DNA from: Fulvimarina endophytica
Lineage (GTDB): Bacteria; Pseudomonadota; Alphaproteobacteria; Rhizobiales; Rhizobiaceae
Assembly (NCBI RefSeq): GCF_003403015.1
Contig: NZ_QURL01000001.1
Location: 496,001 to 560,000 of the forward strand
Direction of reading: 5' to 3'
DNA length: 64,000 bases
A program made the translations under genes and the position numbers. The notes below the pieces were generated by a model, which saw only the letters and a program-made list of their open reading frames with translations, ran no database searches and had not been told where the DNA came from. Positions 28,730 to 39,380 of this stretch are shown piece after piece; positions within the stretch are counted from its first letter, which is position 1; each line of letters starts with the position of its first letter.

Positions 28730-29566
28730 TCAAATGATCGCCAGCGGCTGACGACGCGTCGGCGGCGGAAATGCCCGGTCCAACCGGTCGAGATCGTCGC
28801 GGGTCAGTTCGATTTCGCCCGCGGCCGCGTTTTCGCGAACATGGTCCGGGGACCCGGCCTTCACCAGCGCACAGAGATTGTCCTGACGCAGAACGAAGGC
28901 GAGAGCGATCTGGGCGGGCGTCGCTCCGTGTTCGGCCGCGATGGCCCGGACGGTCGAATCGGCGAGGAGCGACTTGCTGTCACCCAGCGGCGTATAGGCC
29001 ATGATCCCGACGGAGCGCTCCCGCATCTGATCGATGAACCGGTATTCGATTCCGCGCTCCTCAAGGCTGTAATAGAGCTGGTTGGCGACGAGCGTCCCTT
29101 CGGGGGCGAGATCGAGGGCCTTGTCGAGATCCTCGCGGTCGAGATTCGAGACGCCCCAGTGACGGATCTTTCCAGCGGCCCTCAACTCCTCGAAAGCCTC
29201 GAACGTATCGCCGAGCGGTTCCGCACCGAGCCAGTGCAGGAGATAGAGGTCGATTCGATCCGTATCGAGATGCTTCAGCGAGCGCTCGCAGGCCTCGATC
29301 GTGCCTCTGCGCGAGGCATTGCTCGGCATGACTTTCGATACGAGCGTGACTTCGTCCCGGCAGGCGGAGATCGCCTCGCCGACGAGCCGTTCGGATCGGC
29401 CGGAGCCATAAAGTTCGGCCGTATCGATCACCGTCATTCCGAGGTCGATTCCGGTCCGCAGCGCCCTGATTTCCGTATCCCGGCGGTCGGCCGCATCACC
29501 GAGCCGCCAGGTTCCCTGTCCGAGAACGGATAGCTCGAGATCCTCGGCGAATGAGACTGTCTTCAT
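28730..29566 (-). CDS. Aldo/keto reductase
   Basis: NAD(P)H-dependent oxidoreductase of the AKR superfamily, soluble; substrate unknown. 278 residues as a TIM barrel. The catalytic tetrad is recognisable: Asp in VIDTAELYGSGRSE with Tyr four residues later, Lys in LVSKVMP and His in LLHWLG. The ATG at 29564-29566 has AGGAAAGG at suitable distance; a TTG nine bases upstream is less likely. Closest in wording to the YeaE/DkgB-like bacterial AKRs. It stands alone between rpsD and clpB. Confidence 0.92.
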   Translation of the reverse strand: MKTVSFAEDLELSVLGQGTWRLGDAADRRDTEIRALRTGIDLGMTVIDTAELYGSGRSERLVGEAISACRDEVTLVSKVMPSNASRRGTIEACERSLKHLDTDRIDLYLLHWLGAEPLGDTFEAFEELRAAGKIRHWGVSNLDREDLDKALDLAPEGTLVANQLYYSLEERGIEYRFIDQMRERSVGIMAYTPLGDSKSLLADSTVRAIAAEHGATPAQIALAFVLRQDNLCALVKAGSPDHVRENAAAGEIELTRDDLDRLDRAFPPPTRRQPLAII

Positions 29567-29745
29567 CGGATGCAACCTTTCCTCTCGTGTCTGGCGGGGC
29601 GTGGCGCGTGGTCACGCAAGCGGGAGGCCCGCGAAGAGTGCAGAGGCAGAACAGAACCGGAGGAGTGTTCGCCTCGCTGGCCAGGCGGATGTCGGTATCG
29701 AACCTGAGTGATCAAGTCGCGACCGGCAAATTCCGGCGAAGGTCT

Positions 29746-29776
29746 TTAAAAGGAGAAGGCGACCGAAGCCGCCTTC
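29746..29776 (-). terminator. Likely terminator of clpB
   Basis: Minus-strand GAAGGCG-GCTTCGGT-CGCCTTC, with a TTCG tetraloop inside, followed by TCCTTTT, about 28 bases after the clpB stop. Confidence 0.7.
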
Positions 29777-29803
29777 CCCCTTGGACGATCGATCCGAGCT
29801 GGA

Positions 29804-32422
29804 TCAGGCCGCGACCCGGTCGCCCTTTGCGCCGGCCTTGGACCCGACCACGTGGAAGATCAGATGATCGGATCCCCCGGTGATCTTCACCACGTCCTCG
29901 TCGCTCACATGACCGAGCAGGATCTCCTCGGCCAGCGGATCCTGAACCTCCCGCTGGATGACGCGCTTCAAGGGACGGGCGCCATAAGCGGGATCGTAGC
30001 CCTTCTCCGCCAGCCATTCGCGGCCATCCGCATCGAGCTCGATCCGGATCTTCCGCTCCGCCAGCAGGGCCTCCAGACGCTTCATCTGGATGTCCACGAT
30101 CGCTCCCATCTCGGAGCGATGCAGGCGATGGAAGAGGATCGTCTCGTCGACCCGGTTGAGGAATTCCGGGCGGAACGTCGCGCGGACCACATTCATCACG
30201 TGTTCGCGTGCGGCGTCGGCACTCTCGTCGTCCCGGAGTGACGTCAGGAATTCGGCACCGAGATTGGACGTCATGATGATGAGCGTGTTGCGGAAATCCA
30301 CCGTACGCCCCTGCCCATCCGTCAGGCGTCCGTCGTCGAGAACCTGCAGAAGCACGTTGAAGACGTCGGGATGCGCCTTTTCGATCTCGTCGAACAGGAT
30401 CACCTGATAGGGCCGGCGACGAACCGCTTCCGTCAGGGAGCCACCCTCCTCATAACCGACATAGCCGGGAGGCGCCCCGATCAGCCGGGCGACGGAGTGC
30501 TTCTCCATGAACTCCGACATATCGAGCCGCACCATCGCAGCTTCGTCGTCGAAGAGGAACCGCGCAAGCGCCTTGGTCAGCTCGGTCTTGCCGACGCCCG
30601 TGGGGCCGAGGAAGATGAAGGAGCCGATCGGCCGGTTCGGGTCCTGAAGACCCGCCCGTGCGCGGCGGACGGCCCGGCTGACGGCCTGGACCGCCTCGCC
30701 CTGTCCGACCACGCTCTTCGCAAGGGCGTCCTCCATACGCAGAAGCTTGTCCCGCTCGCCTTCCAGCATCCGGTCGACCGGAATTCCCGTCCAGCGAGAG
30801 ACGACCTGTGCCACGTGATCGGCGGTCACGGTCTCCTCGACCATCGAGGCACCCTCCGACTTGTCCTGCGTCTCCGCCTCCTTGAGTTCGGCCTCGAGGC
30901 GCGGGATCTCGCCGTAGGCGAGTTCGCCGGCCCGCTGGAATTCACCGCTCCGCTGGGCGGCCATCAGGGCGTTACGCGCCTCGTCCAGACGGCGCTTCAG
31001 ATCTGCCGCCCGGCCGAGTTTCGACTTCTCGGCCTGCCAGGCCTGCGTCAGCCGATCGGACTCCTCTTCCAGATTGGCAAGCTCGCCGTCGAGGCGCTCG
31101 AGCCGGTTCCGGGAGGCGTCGTCGGTTTCCTTGCGCAAGGCTTCCCGCTCGATCTTCAGCTGCATCACGCGCCGGTCGATCTCGTCCAGCGCCTCGGGCT
31201 TGGAGTCGACCTGCATGCGCAGGCGCGCCGCGCCCTCGTCGACGAGGTCGATCGCCTTGTCCGGCAGGAAGCGGTCTGTGATGTAGCGATTGGAGAGCTG
31301 AGCGGCGGCGACCAGGGCCGAATCCGAGATTCGGACCTGATGGTGCTGCTCGTACTTCTCCTTCAAGCCGCGCAGGATCGAGATCGTGTCCTCGACCGTC
31401 GGTTCGCTGACGAAGACCGGCTGGAAGCGCCGTGCGAGCGCCGCGTCCTTCTCGACATGCTTGCGGTACTCGTCGAGAGTCGTCGCACCGACGCAGTGAA
31501 GCTCGCCGCGCGCGAGAGCCGGCTTCAGGAGGTTCGACGCATCCATCGCGCCGTCACCCTTCCCTGCTCCGACCAGCGTGTGCATCTCGTCGATGAAGAG
31601 GATGATGCCGCCGGCGGCCGCCGAAATCTCGGACAGGACCGCCTTCAACCGCTCCTCGAACTCACCGCGATACTTCGCGCCTGCGATCAGCGCACCCATG
31701 TCGAGCGCCATCAACTGCTTGTCGCGCAGCGACTCCGGAACGTCGCCATTCACGATGCGAAGGGCGAGTCCTTCCGCGATCGCGGTCTTGCCCACACCGG
31801 GCTCGCCGATGAGGACGGGATTGTTCTTCGTGCGCCGCGACAGAACCTGAACGGTCCGGCGGATCTCGTCGTCCCGTCCGATCACCGGATCCAGCCGGCC
31901 CTCGCGGGCGACTTCCGTCAGATCGCGCGCATATTTCTTCAACGCATCGTAGCCGCTTTCGGCCGAGGCACTGTCGGCGGTCCGGCCCTTGCGCAGGCCC
32001 TCGATCGCGGCGTTGAGGCCGTTCGCCGTGACGCCCGCCGTCTTGAGGATGTCGGAGGTCTTCGCGGCCTTCTCGATCACCATTGCGAGGAGAAGCCGCT
32101 CGACGGACACGAAACTGTCCCCGGCCTTCTTCGCGATGTCCTCCGCAGTCGAGAACACCTTCGCCAAGGGCTGGGCGAGATACATCTGCGCGCCGCCGGT
32201 GACCTTCGGCATGGCATCGAGCGCGGCGTCGACGGCCAGACGCACGTCCTGCGGCCGGCCTCCCGCCTTCTCGATCAGGCCCGAGGCCATCCCGTCCTTG
32301 TCGTCGATCAGAACCTTCAGAAGGTGTTCGGGCGCAAACTGCTGGTGATCACGCGAGACGGCCATGGTCTGAGCCGCCTGGATGAAGCCGCGAACGCGCT
32401 CCGTATATTTCTCGATATTCAT
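29804..32422 (-). CDS. clpB: ATP-dependent disaggregase ClpB
   Basis: Hexameric Hsp100 chaperone that rescues aggregated proteins with DnaK. 872 residues. N domain with two Clp repeats (1-145), first AAA+ with GEPGVGKT near residue 207 and DEMH, a coiled-coil M domain of about 410-530, second AAA+ with GPTGVGKT near 608, and the D2-small domain. No ClpP-binding IGF loop, as expected for ClpB. A heat-shock promoter would be expected upstream; I see only a poorly spaced CTTGGG...CATAAA. Confidence 0.98.
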   Translation of the reverse strand: MNIEKYTERVRGFIQAAQTMAVSRDHQQFAPEHLLKVLIDDKDGMASGLIEKAGGRPQDVRLAVDAALDAMPKVTGGAQMYLAQPLAKVFSTAEDIAKKAGDSFVSVERLLLAMVIEKAAKTSDILKTAGVTANGLNAAIEGLRKGRTADSASAESGYDALKKYARDLTEVAREGRLDPVIGRDDEIRRTVQVLSRRTKNNPVLIGEPGVGKTAIAEGLALRIVNGDVPESLRDKQLMALDMGALIAGAKYRGEFEERLKAVLSEISAAAGGIILFIDEMHTLVGAGKGDGAMDASNLLKPALARGELHCVGATTLDEYRKHVEKDAALARRFQPVFVSEPTVEDTISILRGLKEKYEQHHQVRISDSALVAAAQLSNRYITDRFLPDKAIDLVDEGAARLRMQVDSKPEALDEIDRRVMQLKIEREALRKETDDASRNRLERLDGELANLEEESDRLTQAWQAEKSKLGRAADLKRRLDEARNALMAAQRSGEFQRAGELAYGEIPRLEAELKEAETQDKSEGASMVEETVTADHVAQVVSRWTGIPVDRMLEGERDKLLRMEDALAKSVVGQGEAVQAVSRAVRRARAGLQDPNRPIGSFIFLGPTGVGKTELTKALARFLFDDEAAMVRLDMSEFMEKHSVARLIGAPPGYVGYEEGGSLTEAVRRRPYQVILFDEIEKAHPDVFNVLLQVLDDGRLTDGQGRTVDFRNTLIIMTSNLGAEFLTSLRDDESADAAREHVMNVVRATFRPEFLNRVDETILFHRLHRSEMGAIVDIQMKRLEALLAERKIRIELDADGREWLAEKGYDPAYGARPLKRVIQREVQDPLAEEILLGHVSDEDVVKITGGSDHLIFHVVGSKAGAKGDRVAA

Positions 32423-32635
32423 CGTCAGTCTCTCCTAGACGCGCAGACCCTCCTGGAGGCATCGCGCGGTTTTATGCTGGAGTACGGTCCCCAAGTCGTT
32501 CGGCGGACCGCCCAGAGGAGATATGGATATTCGCGCACGGGCGGAAAAGCTCGGGGTCTGCATCCAGATGCAAAAAAAACGGATCCCGGCATGGCCGAAA
32601 TCCGCTTCTGCGAGACAGACAATGGATGCTGCGCG

Positions 32636-33013
32636 TCAGCGGCGCACTTGCCGGCGCGCCTGCAGCGGGTCCGCAGCGAATGCGGCGAAAACCAGTGTCG
32701 CAACGACGGCATAGACGAGGTTGAAGCCGAGGACGGCGACCCACGGAGCAGCACCACCGCCGAAGACGAACTTGGTGAGGACGGCCGCCGCGATATCGCA
32801 CCAGAGAATGCCGACGATGATCGCCGTTCCCATCGGCAGGCTCGTGAAGAAGACCGGAAGCAGGACCGCGATCGCGATCGAGACGCCGTATTTGCCGGGG
32901 GTGGTGAGGAAGGCCGTCAGATCGCCGCCGGCGATCCACGAGACGGCAAAACCGGTTGCGATGCAGCCGAGAATGCCGCCGACGATGATGCCGAGAATAA
33001 TGCGAAACGCCAA
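32636..33013 (-). CDS. Small integral membrane protein, family unknown
   Basis: 125 residues, TTG start at 33011-33013 with a strong AAGGAGG five bases upstream; there is no ATG in a suitable place. Four hydrophobic helices are visible, at about 2-26 (FRIILGIIVGGILGCIATGF), 42-60, 62-85 and 92-116, with a short basic C-terminus (QARRQVRR). No conserved catalytic pattern is evident and I do not recognise the family. It precedes clpB on the same strand by about 210 bases. Confidence 0.8.
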   Translation of the reverse strand: MAFRIILGIIVGGILGCIATGFAVSWIAGGDLTAFLTTPGKYGVSIAIAVLLPVFFTSLPMGTAIIVGILWCDIAAAVLTKFVFGGGAAPWVAVLGFNLVYAVVATLVFAAFAADPLQARRQVRR

Positions 33014-33187
33014 GTGAACCTCCTTCGAACCGGACCTTTCCCTTCGGAATCGCAGCGCGGCGTTTCCCCGTCCGGTTGAAAGTGCCAATTACGGGCAGCG
33101 AAGGGAAAGTCAACGGCGCGGCCCGCGCCCGTCGAGGCCGTCATCCAGTCCAGTCGGCCACCTCATCCCATGGAATTGGCGCGCATG

Positions 33188-33229
33188 AAAAAACCGCCGA
33201 ACCCGCTCTTTGCGGCGAGTTCGGCGGTT
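33188..33229 (-). terminator. Terminator of the DUF4167 gene
   Basis: Perfect ten-base inverted repeat AACCGCCGAA / TTCGGCGGTT with an 18-base loop, followed by six T on the minus strand. Confidence 0.85.
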
Positions 33230-33287
33230 CGAGACATGTGTTCCGAAGGGGGCGGCAGGGTCCGGGGGAGGAGCCCCAATCGAACCC

Positions 33288-34316
33288 TCAACCGTTCGAA
33301 GCGAGAAGGAAGTCGGGCAGTTCGCTCCGATCCTCGCCGGACGCCGTCTGCTCGTCCGAATTCTTCTCCGCATCCTTGACCTTGCGAGGACGTCCCGGGC
33401 GACGCTTGGCCGGTGCATCCTCGGCAGCCGCATCGACCTCGCCCGTCTCGGCATCCGCGGCGCTCGCGGCACTCTTGCGCGGGCGACCGCGCTTGCGCGG
33501 CTTGGCCTCTTCGGCCGTATTGCCAACCGGTTCGGTCGTTGCCGTCTCGCTCACGCTCGAGATCGTCGCGGCCGTCTCGGAGATGTCCTCGGAGTGATGG
33601 GAGGGCGCCGTCTCGGTCACGGACGCCGCAGTGCGCCGATCCTCGTTGCGATCGTCCGCGTCTTCGTTTCGCTTGGCGCGAACCTCGGCGATGACGGGCT
33701 GCGGACCCGTGCCCGCCGGCTCGACATCCGAGTCGCGATCACGGCGCGGGCGATCGTCGCGCCCACCGCGATCGCGATTGTTGTCGCGATTGCGGTTGTT
33801 GCGGTTGCGGCGCTCGTTACGATCGGAATTGTCGCGATCGCGGCGGTCCGGCCGGTCGGAGCGCTCCGAGCGGTCTGATCGATCCGAACGCTCGTTCTGG
33901 CGATCGCCATTGTCGCCGCCGGACGAGTTCTGGTTTCCATCCTGACGTTCGGCGCGGTCGTTGTTCGCAGTAGAATTTCCGAATTCGCGGCGATCGAAGC
34001 GATCATTGCCGGAATGCATGTCGTCGTCGTCGTCGTCGTCGTGCTGGTCGCGGTCGTCGCGCTGGCCTTGTCCCTGCGGCTGAGCCTGCGCGATGATGCG
34101 GTAGTAATGCTCGGCGTGCTGCAGGTAGTTTTCCGCCATGACGCGGTCGCCCGAAGCGGCCGCATCGCGTGCGAGCTGGGCATATTTGTCTGCCACGTGC
34201 TGGGCATTGCCGCGAATTTTGACGTCGGGACCGTTCGACTCGTAGCTCCTGGAAAGCGGGTTGGGACCCTTGCGTCCGCGACCGCGCATCCGGTTCTTCT
34301 GCTGTCCTGGCCTCAT
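33288..34316 (-). CDS. DUF4167 domain protein with low-complexity R/D/N region and two AT-hooks
   Basis: 342 residues. Residues 1-80 are the DUF4167 domain, conserved in Rhizobiales (MRPGQQKNRMRGRGRKG, RSYESNGPDVKIRGNAQHVA, then AENYLQHAEHYYRI). Residues about 85-230 are highly charged and repetitive, with seven consecutive Asp and many RD, RN, RS pairs. Two AT-hook cores occur near the C-terminus, KPRKRGRPRKS and KRRPGRPRKVK. Start ATG at 34314-34316 with AGGA before it. Function is unknown; the sequence suggests a nucleic-acid-binding protein. Confidence 0.9.
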   Translation of the reverse strand: MRPGQQKNRMRGRGRKGPNPLSRSYESNGPDVKIRGNAQHVADKYAQLARDAAASGDRVMAENYLQHAEHYYRIIAQAQPQGQGQRDDRDQHDDDDDDDMHSGNDRFDRREFGNSTANNDRAERQDGNQNSSGGDNGDRQNERSDRSDRSERSDRPDRRDRDNSDRNERRNRNNRNRDNNRDRGGRDDRPRRDRDSDVEPAGTGPQPVIAEVRAKRNEDADDRNEDRRTAASVTETAPSHHSEDISETAATISSVSETATTEPVGNTAEEAKPRKRGRPRKSAASAADAETGEVDAAAEDAPAKRRPGRPRKVKDAEKNSDEQTASGEDRSELPDFLLASNG

Positions 34317-34680
34317 GCTGTTCCTACTTTTCGTGACGATCGTTGTCTGTCGATCGTCGTCCTTTTTGGGTTGGGAAGGGCGCAGCTTGCCCGAGGTGAC
34401 GGCCGCGTGTCCGGGCGCCGCTATCGAATTCAATCTGATTTATCGAGACACCAAGCGCCCACCTGGCAATTCGGCATTCGAAGAGCGCTAGACCTTGAGC
34501 GCTTCGGCAATCCTGAAACCGGAGAAACCGGTCAGGTTGCGAAAGAGTGCTTTTTTCGGATCTTTATCGCTGTTCGATGAACCGTAATGGGGAATTCCCC
34601 CCTCGACAAGTCCCCGGCCCGCGTTTTCCGGGTTCCGATCACCCATTTCGCGAAAACTGCGGCCCGAAAAAGACGGAATG
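34317..34680. other. Intergenic stretch between prmC and the DUF4167 gene
   Basis: 364 bases without a recognised gene, presumably the DUF4167 promoter. Contents: the 15-base word TCTGATTTATCGAGA at 34434-34448, which recurs at 59662-59676, and an imperfect hairpin built on ACCGG-TTTCT-CCGGT near 34513-34538. No clear prmC terminator. Confidence 0.45.
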
Positions 34681-35556
34681 TCATCTCCAACGAAAATGGA
34701 GCGATCGAACGATCCCCGCAAGATCCTTCCGTGCTTCTACCAGAGCGAACCCCCGGGCCTCGAAAATCAGGGTCACATCGGCTTCCTGGCCGATTCCGAT
34801 CTCGACGACGATGGCCCCATGCGGCGCGAGAAGACCGGGCGCCGCCCCGGCGATCGCGCGATAGGCATCGAGACCGTCCGCACCGCCATCGAGCGCCAGC
34901 AGCGGGTCGAAATTCTGAACCTCCTTCGAAAGAGAGACGATTTCGCCGCTCGGAATATAGGGGGGATTGGAGACGAGAAGATCCAAGGGGCCGGAAATGC
35001 CTGCCGCATATTCGGTGCGCACGGCAACGAACCTGTCCTCGACACCCAACAGGCGGGAGTTCAGGCAGGAGGTCTGCAAGGCGTCTTCGCTGATATCGGT
35101 CGCGATCGCCGTGGCGTCTGGAACTTCCGCAAGGATTGCGAGCGCGATGGCGCCCGATCCCGTTCCGATATCGAGGATGCGCAAACTGCCCTCGCCGCTT
35201 CGAGCGCGCAGGATCTCCAGCGCGACGTCGACGATGGTTTCGGTATCGGGCCGCGGCTCCAGGGTTCCGGCCGAGAGCCGGAATTCGTGACCGTAGAAGT
35301 CGCGGCGTCCGACAATTCGAAAAACCGGCTCACCGGCAGCCCGCCGATCGATCCATTCATTGAATTGCGTTCGGGTGTGCGGATCGACGGCCCGCTCACG
35401 GGATGCCAAAAGCACGGAAGTGCCGATCTGGAGAGCTTCAGCCAGAAGGATGCGCGCATCGAGGTCGGGAGTCGCGACATGCGCCGCCGCAAGCGCCGCT
35501 GCCCCTTCGCGCAAAAGGTGGGCGACCGTCGAGCCGCCGGACGCAACTTCAGGCAT
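34681..35556 (-). CDS. prmC: Peptide chain release factor N5-glutamine methyltransferase PrmC (HemK)
   Basis: Methylates the glutamine of the GGQ motif in release factors. 291 residues: a helical N-terminal domain, then a Rossmann methyltransferase with motif [16 protein letters not shown] and the hallmark SNPPYIPSG near residue 195. Its start overlaps the prfA stop by eight bases, the usual coupling of a release factor with its modifier. Confidence 0.96.
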   Translation of the reverse strand: MPEVASGGSTVAHLLREGAAALAAAHVATPDLDARILLAEALQIGTSVLLASRERAVDPHTRTQFNEWIDRRAAGEPVFRIVGRRDFYGHEFRLSAGTLEPRPDTETIVDVALEILRARSGEGSLRILDIGTGSGAIALAILAEVPDATAIATDISEDALQTSCLNSRLLGVEDRFVAVRTEYAAGISGPLDLLVSNPPYIPSGEIVSLSKEVQNFDPLLALDGGADGLDAYRAIAGAAPGLLAPHGAIVVEIGIGQEADVTLIFEARGFALVEARKDLAGIVRSLHFRWR

Positions 35557-36628
35557 CGTCGCTCACGGCGGCGAGCAATCGCGCCTGATGGTCGGCGACC
35601 AGAGCGTCCACGAGTTCATCCATTTCGCCCTCGATCACCTTGTCGAGCTTGTAGAGCGTCAGGTTGATGCGATGGTCCGTCACGCGGCCCTGCGGGAAGT
35701 TGTAGGTTCGAATGCGTTCCGAACGATCGCCGGAGCCGACCTGGTTCTTGCGCGAAGCCGAGCGCTCGTCGTCGGCCTTCTGTCGCTCGATATCGTAGAG
35801 CCGAGCCTTGAGAACCTGCATGGCCTGCGCCCGGTTCTGATGCTGGGACTTTTCCGAGGAGGTCACCACGATCCCGGTCGGCAGATGGGTGATGCGGACG
35901 GCCGAATCGGTTGTGTTCACATGCTGGCCACCTGCGCCGGAGGCACGCATGGTATCGATGCGGATATCCTCGGCTCGAACGTCGATGTCGATATCCTCGG
36001 CTTCGGGAAGAATCGCGACGGTCGCGGCCGATGTATGGATCCGCCCGCCGGACTCGGTCTCGGGAACGCGCTGCACGCGGTGGACGCCGGATTCGAATTT
36101 GAGCTTCGAGAAGACGCCGCTGCCCTTGATGGCCGCGATCACCTCTTTGAACCCGCCTACCTCGCCTTCGCTCGCCGAGAGGAGTTCCACCTTCCAGCGG
36201 TTCACCTCCGCATAGCGCTGATACATCCGGTAGAGATCGCCCGCAAAGAGCCCCGCCTCGGACCCGCCGGTCCCGGCGCGGATCTCGATGATCGCTCCCT
36301 TCGCATCGGCCGCATCCTTCGGAAGGAGGAGAAGCTGGATCCGCTGACGCAGATCTTCGCGTCTCGCCCTCAACTCGTGGAGTTCCGCATCTGCCAGATC
36401 GCGCATCTCGCGATCTGCATCCGGATCGGAGAACATCTGCTGCGTCTCGTCGATTTCCGTTTCGAGAGCCCGGAACTCCCGGATGGCGGACACGACGTCC
36501 TCGAGCGAAGCGTATTCGCTTGCCAGTTTCGTATAGACCTCGTGCTCGGGTCCCTTCGCCATGTCCATTTCGAGGCGTTCGAAGCGGGTCAGGATCTCGT
36601 TGAGGACGGGTGTCGGCAGATTGGCCAT
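35549..36628 (-). CDS. prfA: Peptide chain release factor 1
   Basis: Reads UAA and UAG stop codons. 359 residues. The RF1-specific anticodon tripeptide is PET in [15 protein letters not shown], and the catalytic GGQ lies near residue 234 in [11 protein letters not shown]. The ATG at 36626-36628 gives the expected N-terminus. First gene of the prfA-prmC pair; ptsP ends 166 bases upstream on the same strand. Confidence 0.98.
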   Translation of the reverse strand: MANLPTPVLNEILTRFERLEMDMAKGPEHEVYTKLASEYASLEDVVSAIREFRALETEIDETQQMFSDPDADREMRDLADAELHELRARREDLRQRIQLLLLPKDAADAKGAIIEIRAGTGGSEAGLFAGDLYRMYQRYAEVNRWKVELLSASEGEVGGFKEVIAAIKGSGVFSKLKFESGVHRVQRVPETESGGRIHTSAATVAILPEAEDIDIDVRAEDIRIDTMRASGAGGQHVNTTDSAVRITHLPTGIVVTSSEKSQHQNRAQAMQVLKARLYDIERQKADDERSASRKNQVGSGDRSERIRTYNFPQGRVTDHRINLTLYKLDKVIEGEMDELVDALVADHQARLLAAVSDDA

Positions 36629-36793
36629 CGGAACTGCAGGCTTTCATCGGAAGGCGGGCGACCGGCAACGGGAGAGGCCACTCGCATCCAAGGTTCTTGA
36701 GGAACCCGGCGGCCTCGTCCATGTCCGGACCCTGTTACGTAGACGCAGGCACGGCGAGGCGAAAGGGCAGGTCTTCGAGAATTCGAACCCGGG

Positions 36794-39058
36794 TCAGAGT
36801 TCCATTCCATTGGCCCGGGCGAAATCGGCGAGTATCGGCGAGAGGTCGGTGACGGGCTCGGCCTCGTCGATAAGCCGATTGACGAGTTCGCTCACCGCAC
36901 CGACATCGAGCGACAGGATCATCTCCTTGACCGGGCCGACGGAAGGCGGCGCCATCGAGATCGAACGGAAGCCCAGCGCGATCAGCGCCATCGCGCCGAG
37001 AGGACGCCCCGCCATCTCGCCGCAGAGCGAAACCGGCACACCGTTTCGCCGGCCTGCCTCCACGATGCTGCGAAGCGCCTTCAGGAAGCCGGGGGACAGA
37101 TCGGAGAAACGGTTCGCGACGCGCGGATTGCCGCGATCCACCGCGTTGAAGAACTGGAAGAGATCGTTCGATCCGACCGACACGAAATCGAGATGCGGCA
37201 TGATCTGGTCGAGCTGGAAGAGAATGCTCGGGACCTCGATCATCGCGCCGATCTTGAGGCTCGACGGGCCCTCGTATCCGTGGCGGTCGAGGAAGGCGAG
37301 CTCGCGGTCGACGAGGTCGCGCATCGCCTTCAGTTCGAAGGTCTCGGCGATCATCGGCACCATGATGCGCAATTCGCGCCCCGCCGCCGCCTTGATGAGC
37401 GCACGCAGCTGGGTGCGGATCAGCGCCGGACGATCGAGCGACAGTCGAACCGCACGATAGCCGAGAGCCGGGTTTTCCTCTGCGACCGATGCGAGATAGG
37501 GCAGCATCTTGTCGCCCCCGACATCGAGCGTCCGGAACGTGACTGGCTTGTCGCCGGCGGCCTCGAAGACGGCCTGGTAAAGCCGCTTCTGGTCGTCGCA
37601 GCGCGGCATGGTCGAAGCGATCATGAACTGGAGTTCCGTGCGGAACAGGCCGATGCCCGCCGCTCCCGCCTCCTCCAGATGCGGAAGATCGACGAGCAGT
37701 CCGGCATTGATCTGCAGATCGATCTCCACGCCGTCCCGCGTCGTCGCCGGACGATCCCGCATCTCGGCGAACCGCTGGGTGCGCTTGGTGCGGAACGCGA
37801 TCTTGTCCGTATAGGTCTCGACGACATCGTTCATCGGCCGCAGATGAACGCATCCGTCCTCGCCGTCGGCGATGGCGATATCGCCGTTCTCGGCGATGGA
37901 AACGATTCCGGCGGCCTGACCGACCACCGGAATGCCGAGCGCGCGGGCGACGATCACGACATGGCTCGTCGCAGCGCCCTCTTCCAGAACCAGCGCGCGC
38001 AGCCGGTCGCGGCGATAATCGAGAAGCTGGGCGGCCCCCATATTGCGCGCGACGAGGATCGCATCGTCGATCTCGTCGACCATCGAGCCCGTATGCCCGA
38101 TGAGCTGGCGCAGCAGCCGGTTGGCGAGGTCGTCGAAATCGTGAAGGCGCTCGCGGATATAGGCGTCGGACAGATGCATCATGCGCGCCCGCATGTCCGA
38201 CTGGACCTTCTCGACCGCCCCTTCGGCGGTCAGACCGTTGCGCACCGCCTCTTCGAGGCGCCGAACCCAGCCCCGGTCATAGGCGAACATGCGATAGGCT
38301 TCGAGAACCGCCCGATGTTCCCCCTCACTCGCGATGTCGCGCCGCGAGATCATGTCCTCGATCGAACGACGCAGATCCGTGACCGCCTCGTTCAGGCGCT
38401 CGACCTCGTCCTCCACATGCTCGTTGAAGAGGTTGGTGACGATCACCCGCGGCTGATGCAGCACGACGCGGCCGATCCCGATGCCGCCGGTCAGGGCAAT
38501 CCCGTTGAAGGTGACGGGGCGGGACAGGTCGAGGGTGACGCCCGGCCGGGACAATCCCTCGAGACCGCCACCGGCGATCATCTCGGCGACGACCATGGCG
38601 ACCGTCTCGAGCGCCTCCGACTCCTCCTCCCGGTATTGCCGCTCGGCCTTGTTCTGGACGACCAGAACGCCGAGCGTGCGCCCCGCCCTCAGGATGGGCA
38701 CGCCGAGAAAGGAGTTGTAGACCTCCTCACCGGTCTCCGGAATATAGGTAAAGGCCGGATGCTGCTGCGCCTGCTTCAGATTCAGGGGGCGCGCGGTCGC
38801 CGCGATGGTGCCGACGAGACCTTCGCCCAGACGCAGCTGCGCCAGGTGAACCGATCCCGGATTGAGGCCCTGCGTCGCGTAGAGCTCCAGGACGGAGTCA
38901 GACCGCAGAACGTAAAGCGAGCAGACTTCGGCGACCATGTTGCGGGCGATGAGGTCGACGATCCGGTCGAGGCGGGTCTGCCGATCAAGAGACTCCGCCA
39001 TCAACGAGCGGATGCTGCGCATCAAGACGCGGGGACCTGAAATGTCAGTTCCGATCAC
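36794..39058 (-). CDS. ptsP: PTS-Ntr enzyme I (phosphoenolpyruvate-protein phosphotransferase)
   Basis: First phosphotransfer protein of the nitrogen-related PTS; takes phosphate from PEP and passes it to NPr. 754 residues: an N-terminal GAF domain (1-150; senses glutamine in homologues), the swivelling domain with the phospho-His near residue 366 in EEGAATSHVVIVARALGIPVV, and the PEP-binding barrel (LFRTELQF, MVPMIAE, VSVGSNDLFQF). The start is GTG at 39056-39058; the ATG at residue 13 would cut into conserved sequence. lysC lies upstream on the same strand. Confidence 0.96.
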   Translation of the reverse strand: MIGTDISGPRVLMRSIRSLMAESLDRQTRLDRIVDLIARNMVAEVCSLYVLRSDSVLELYATQGLNPGSVHLAQLRLGEGLVGTIAATARPLNLKQAQQHPAFTYIPETGEEVYNSFLGVPILRAGRTLGVLVVQNKAERQYREEESEALETVAMVVAEMIAGGGLEGLSRPGVTLDLSRPVTFNGIALTGGIGIGRVVLHQPRVIVTNLFNEHVEDEVERLNEAVTDLRRSIEDMISRRDIASEGEHRAVLEAYRMFAYDRGWVRRLEEAVRNGLTAEGAVEKVQSDMRARMMHLSDAYIRERLHDFDDLANRLLRQLIGHTGSMVDEIDDAILVARNMGAAQLLDYRRDRLRALVLEEGAATSHVVIVARALGIPVVGQAAGIVSIAENGDIAIADGEDGCVHLRPMNDVVETYTDKIAFRTKRTQRFAEMRDRPATTRDGVEIDLQINAGLLVDLPHLEEAGAAGIGLFRTELQFMIASTMPRCDDQKRLYQAVFEAAGDKPVTFRTLDVGGDKMLPYLASVAEENPALGYRAVRLSLDRPALIRTQLRALIKAAAGRELRIMVPMIAETFELKAMRDLVDRELAFLDRHGYEGPSSLKIGAMIEVPSILFQLDQIMPHLDFVSVGSNDLFQFFNAVDRGNPRVANRFSDLSPGFLKALRSIVEAGRRNGVPVSLCGEMAGRPLGAMALIALGFRSISMAPPSVGPVKEMILSLDVGAVSELVNRLIDEAEPVTDLSPILADFARANGMEL

Positions 39059-39380
39059 TCGCTTCGTCCATTTCTCGTCTCAACAGATCATCACACCGGC
39101 GGGCGTTCAGAGGCAACGAACCCGTTCCAGTCTGCTCCATCGTGCCAATCTGTGACGCAACCCCGCTTCATCCCCGAAATCCGAGCCGCCATCCGGGTTA
39201 GGCACCTCTTACCTTCGCTGAAACCGACCATCAAGTGGAGAGGGCCGCAACCGAGACATCTGGTTGGTGTTTTCCAACCCAGGATCGCGGCTCGAAGGCG
39301 AGCTGCAGGAAATGCGCGCGACTACGTTCCCGAACCGATTGCTCGGAAACAGGCGGGTATGTGTCGGAACGAAACGGCGC
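39059..39380. other. Intergenic stretch between lysC and ptsP
   Basis: 322 bases with no recognised gene on either strand. The only structure I see is a GGTTGG-TGTTTT-CCAACC hairpin near 39261-39280 without a T-run. Presumably it holds the ptsP promoter. Confidence 0.45.

Noticed and set aside
32470-32496. CTTGGG...CATAAA upstream of clpB as a heat-shock promoter
   Set aside because: Spacing is several bases shorter than known RpoH promoters.
30371-33079. Plus-strand open frame of 902 codons opposite clpB
   Set aside because: Pure antisense shadow of clpB; no motif, no ribosome binding site.
36776-36795. GGGTTCGAATTC on the minus strand, like a tRNA T-loop
   Set aside because: No matching T-stem, anticodon arm or acceptor stem around it.
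37193-39040. Plus-strand open frame of 615 codons opposite ptsP
   Set aside because: Antisense shadow of ptsP with no domain.
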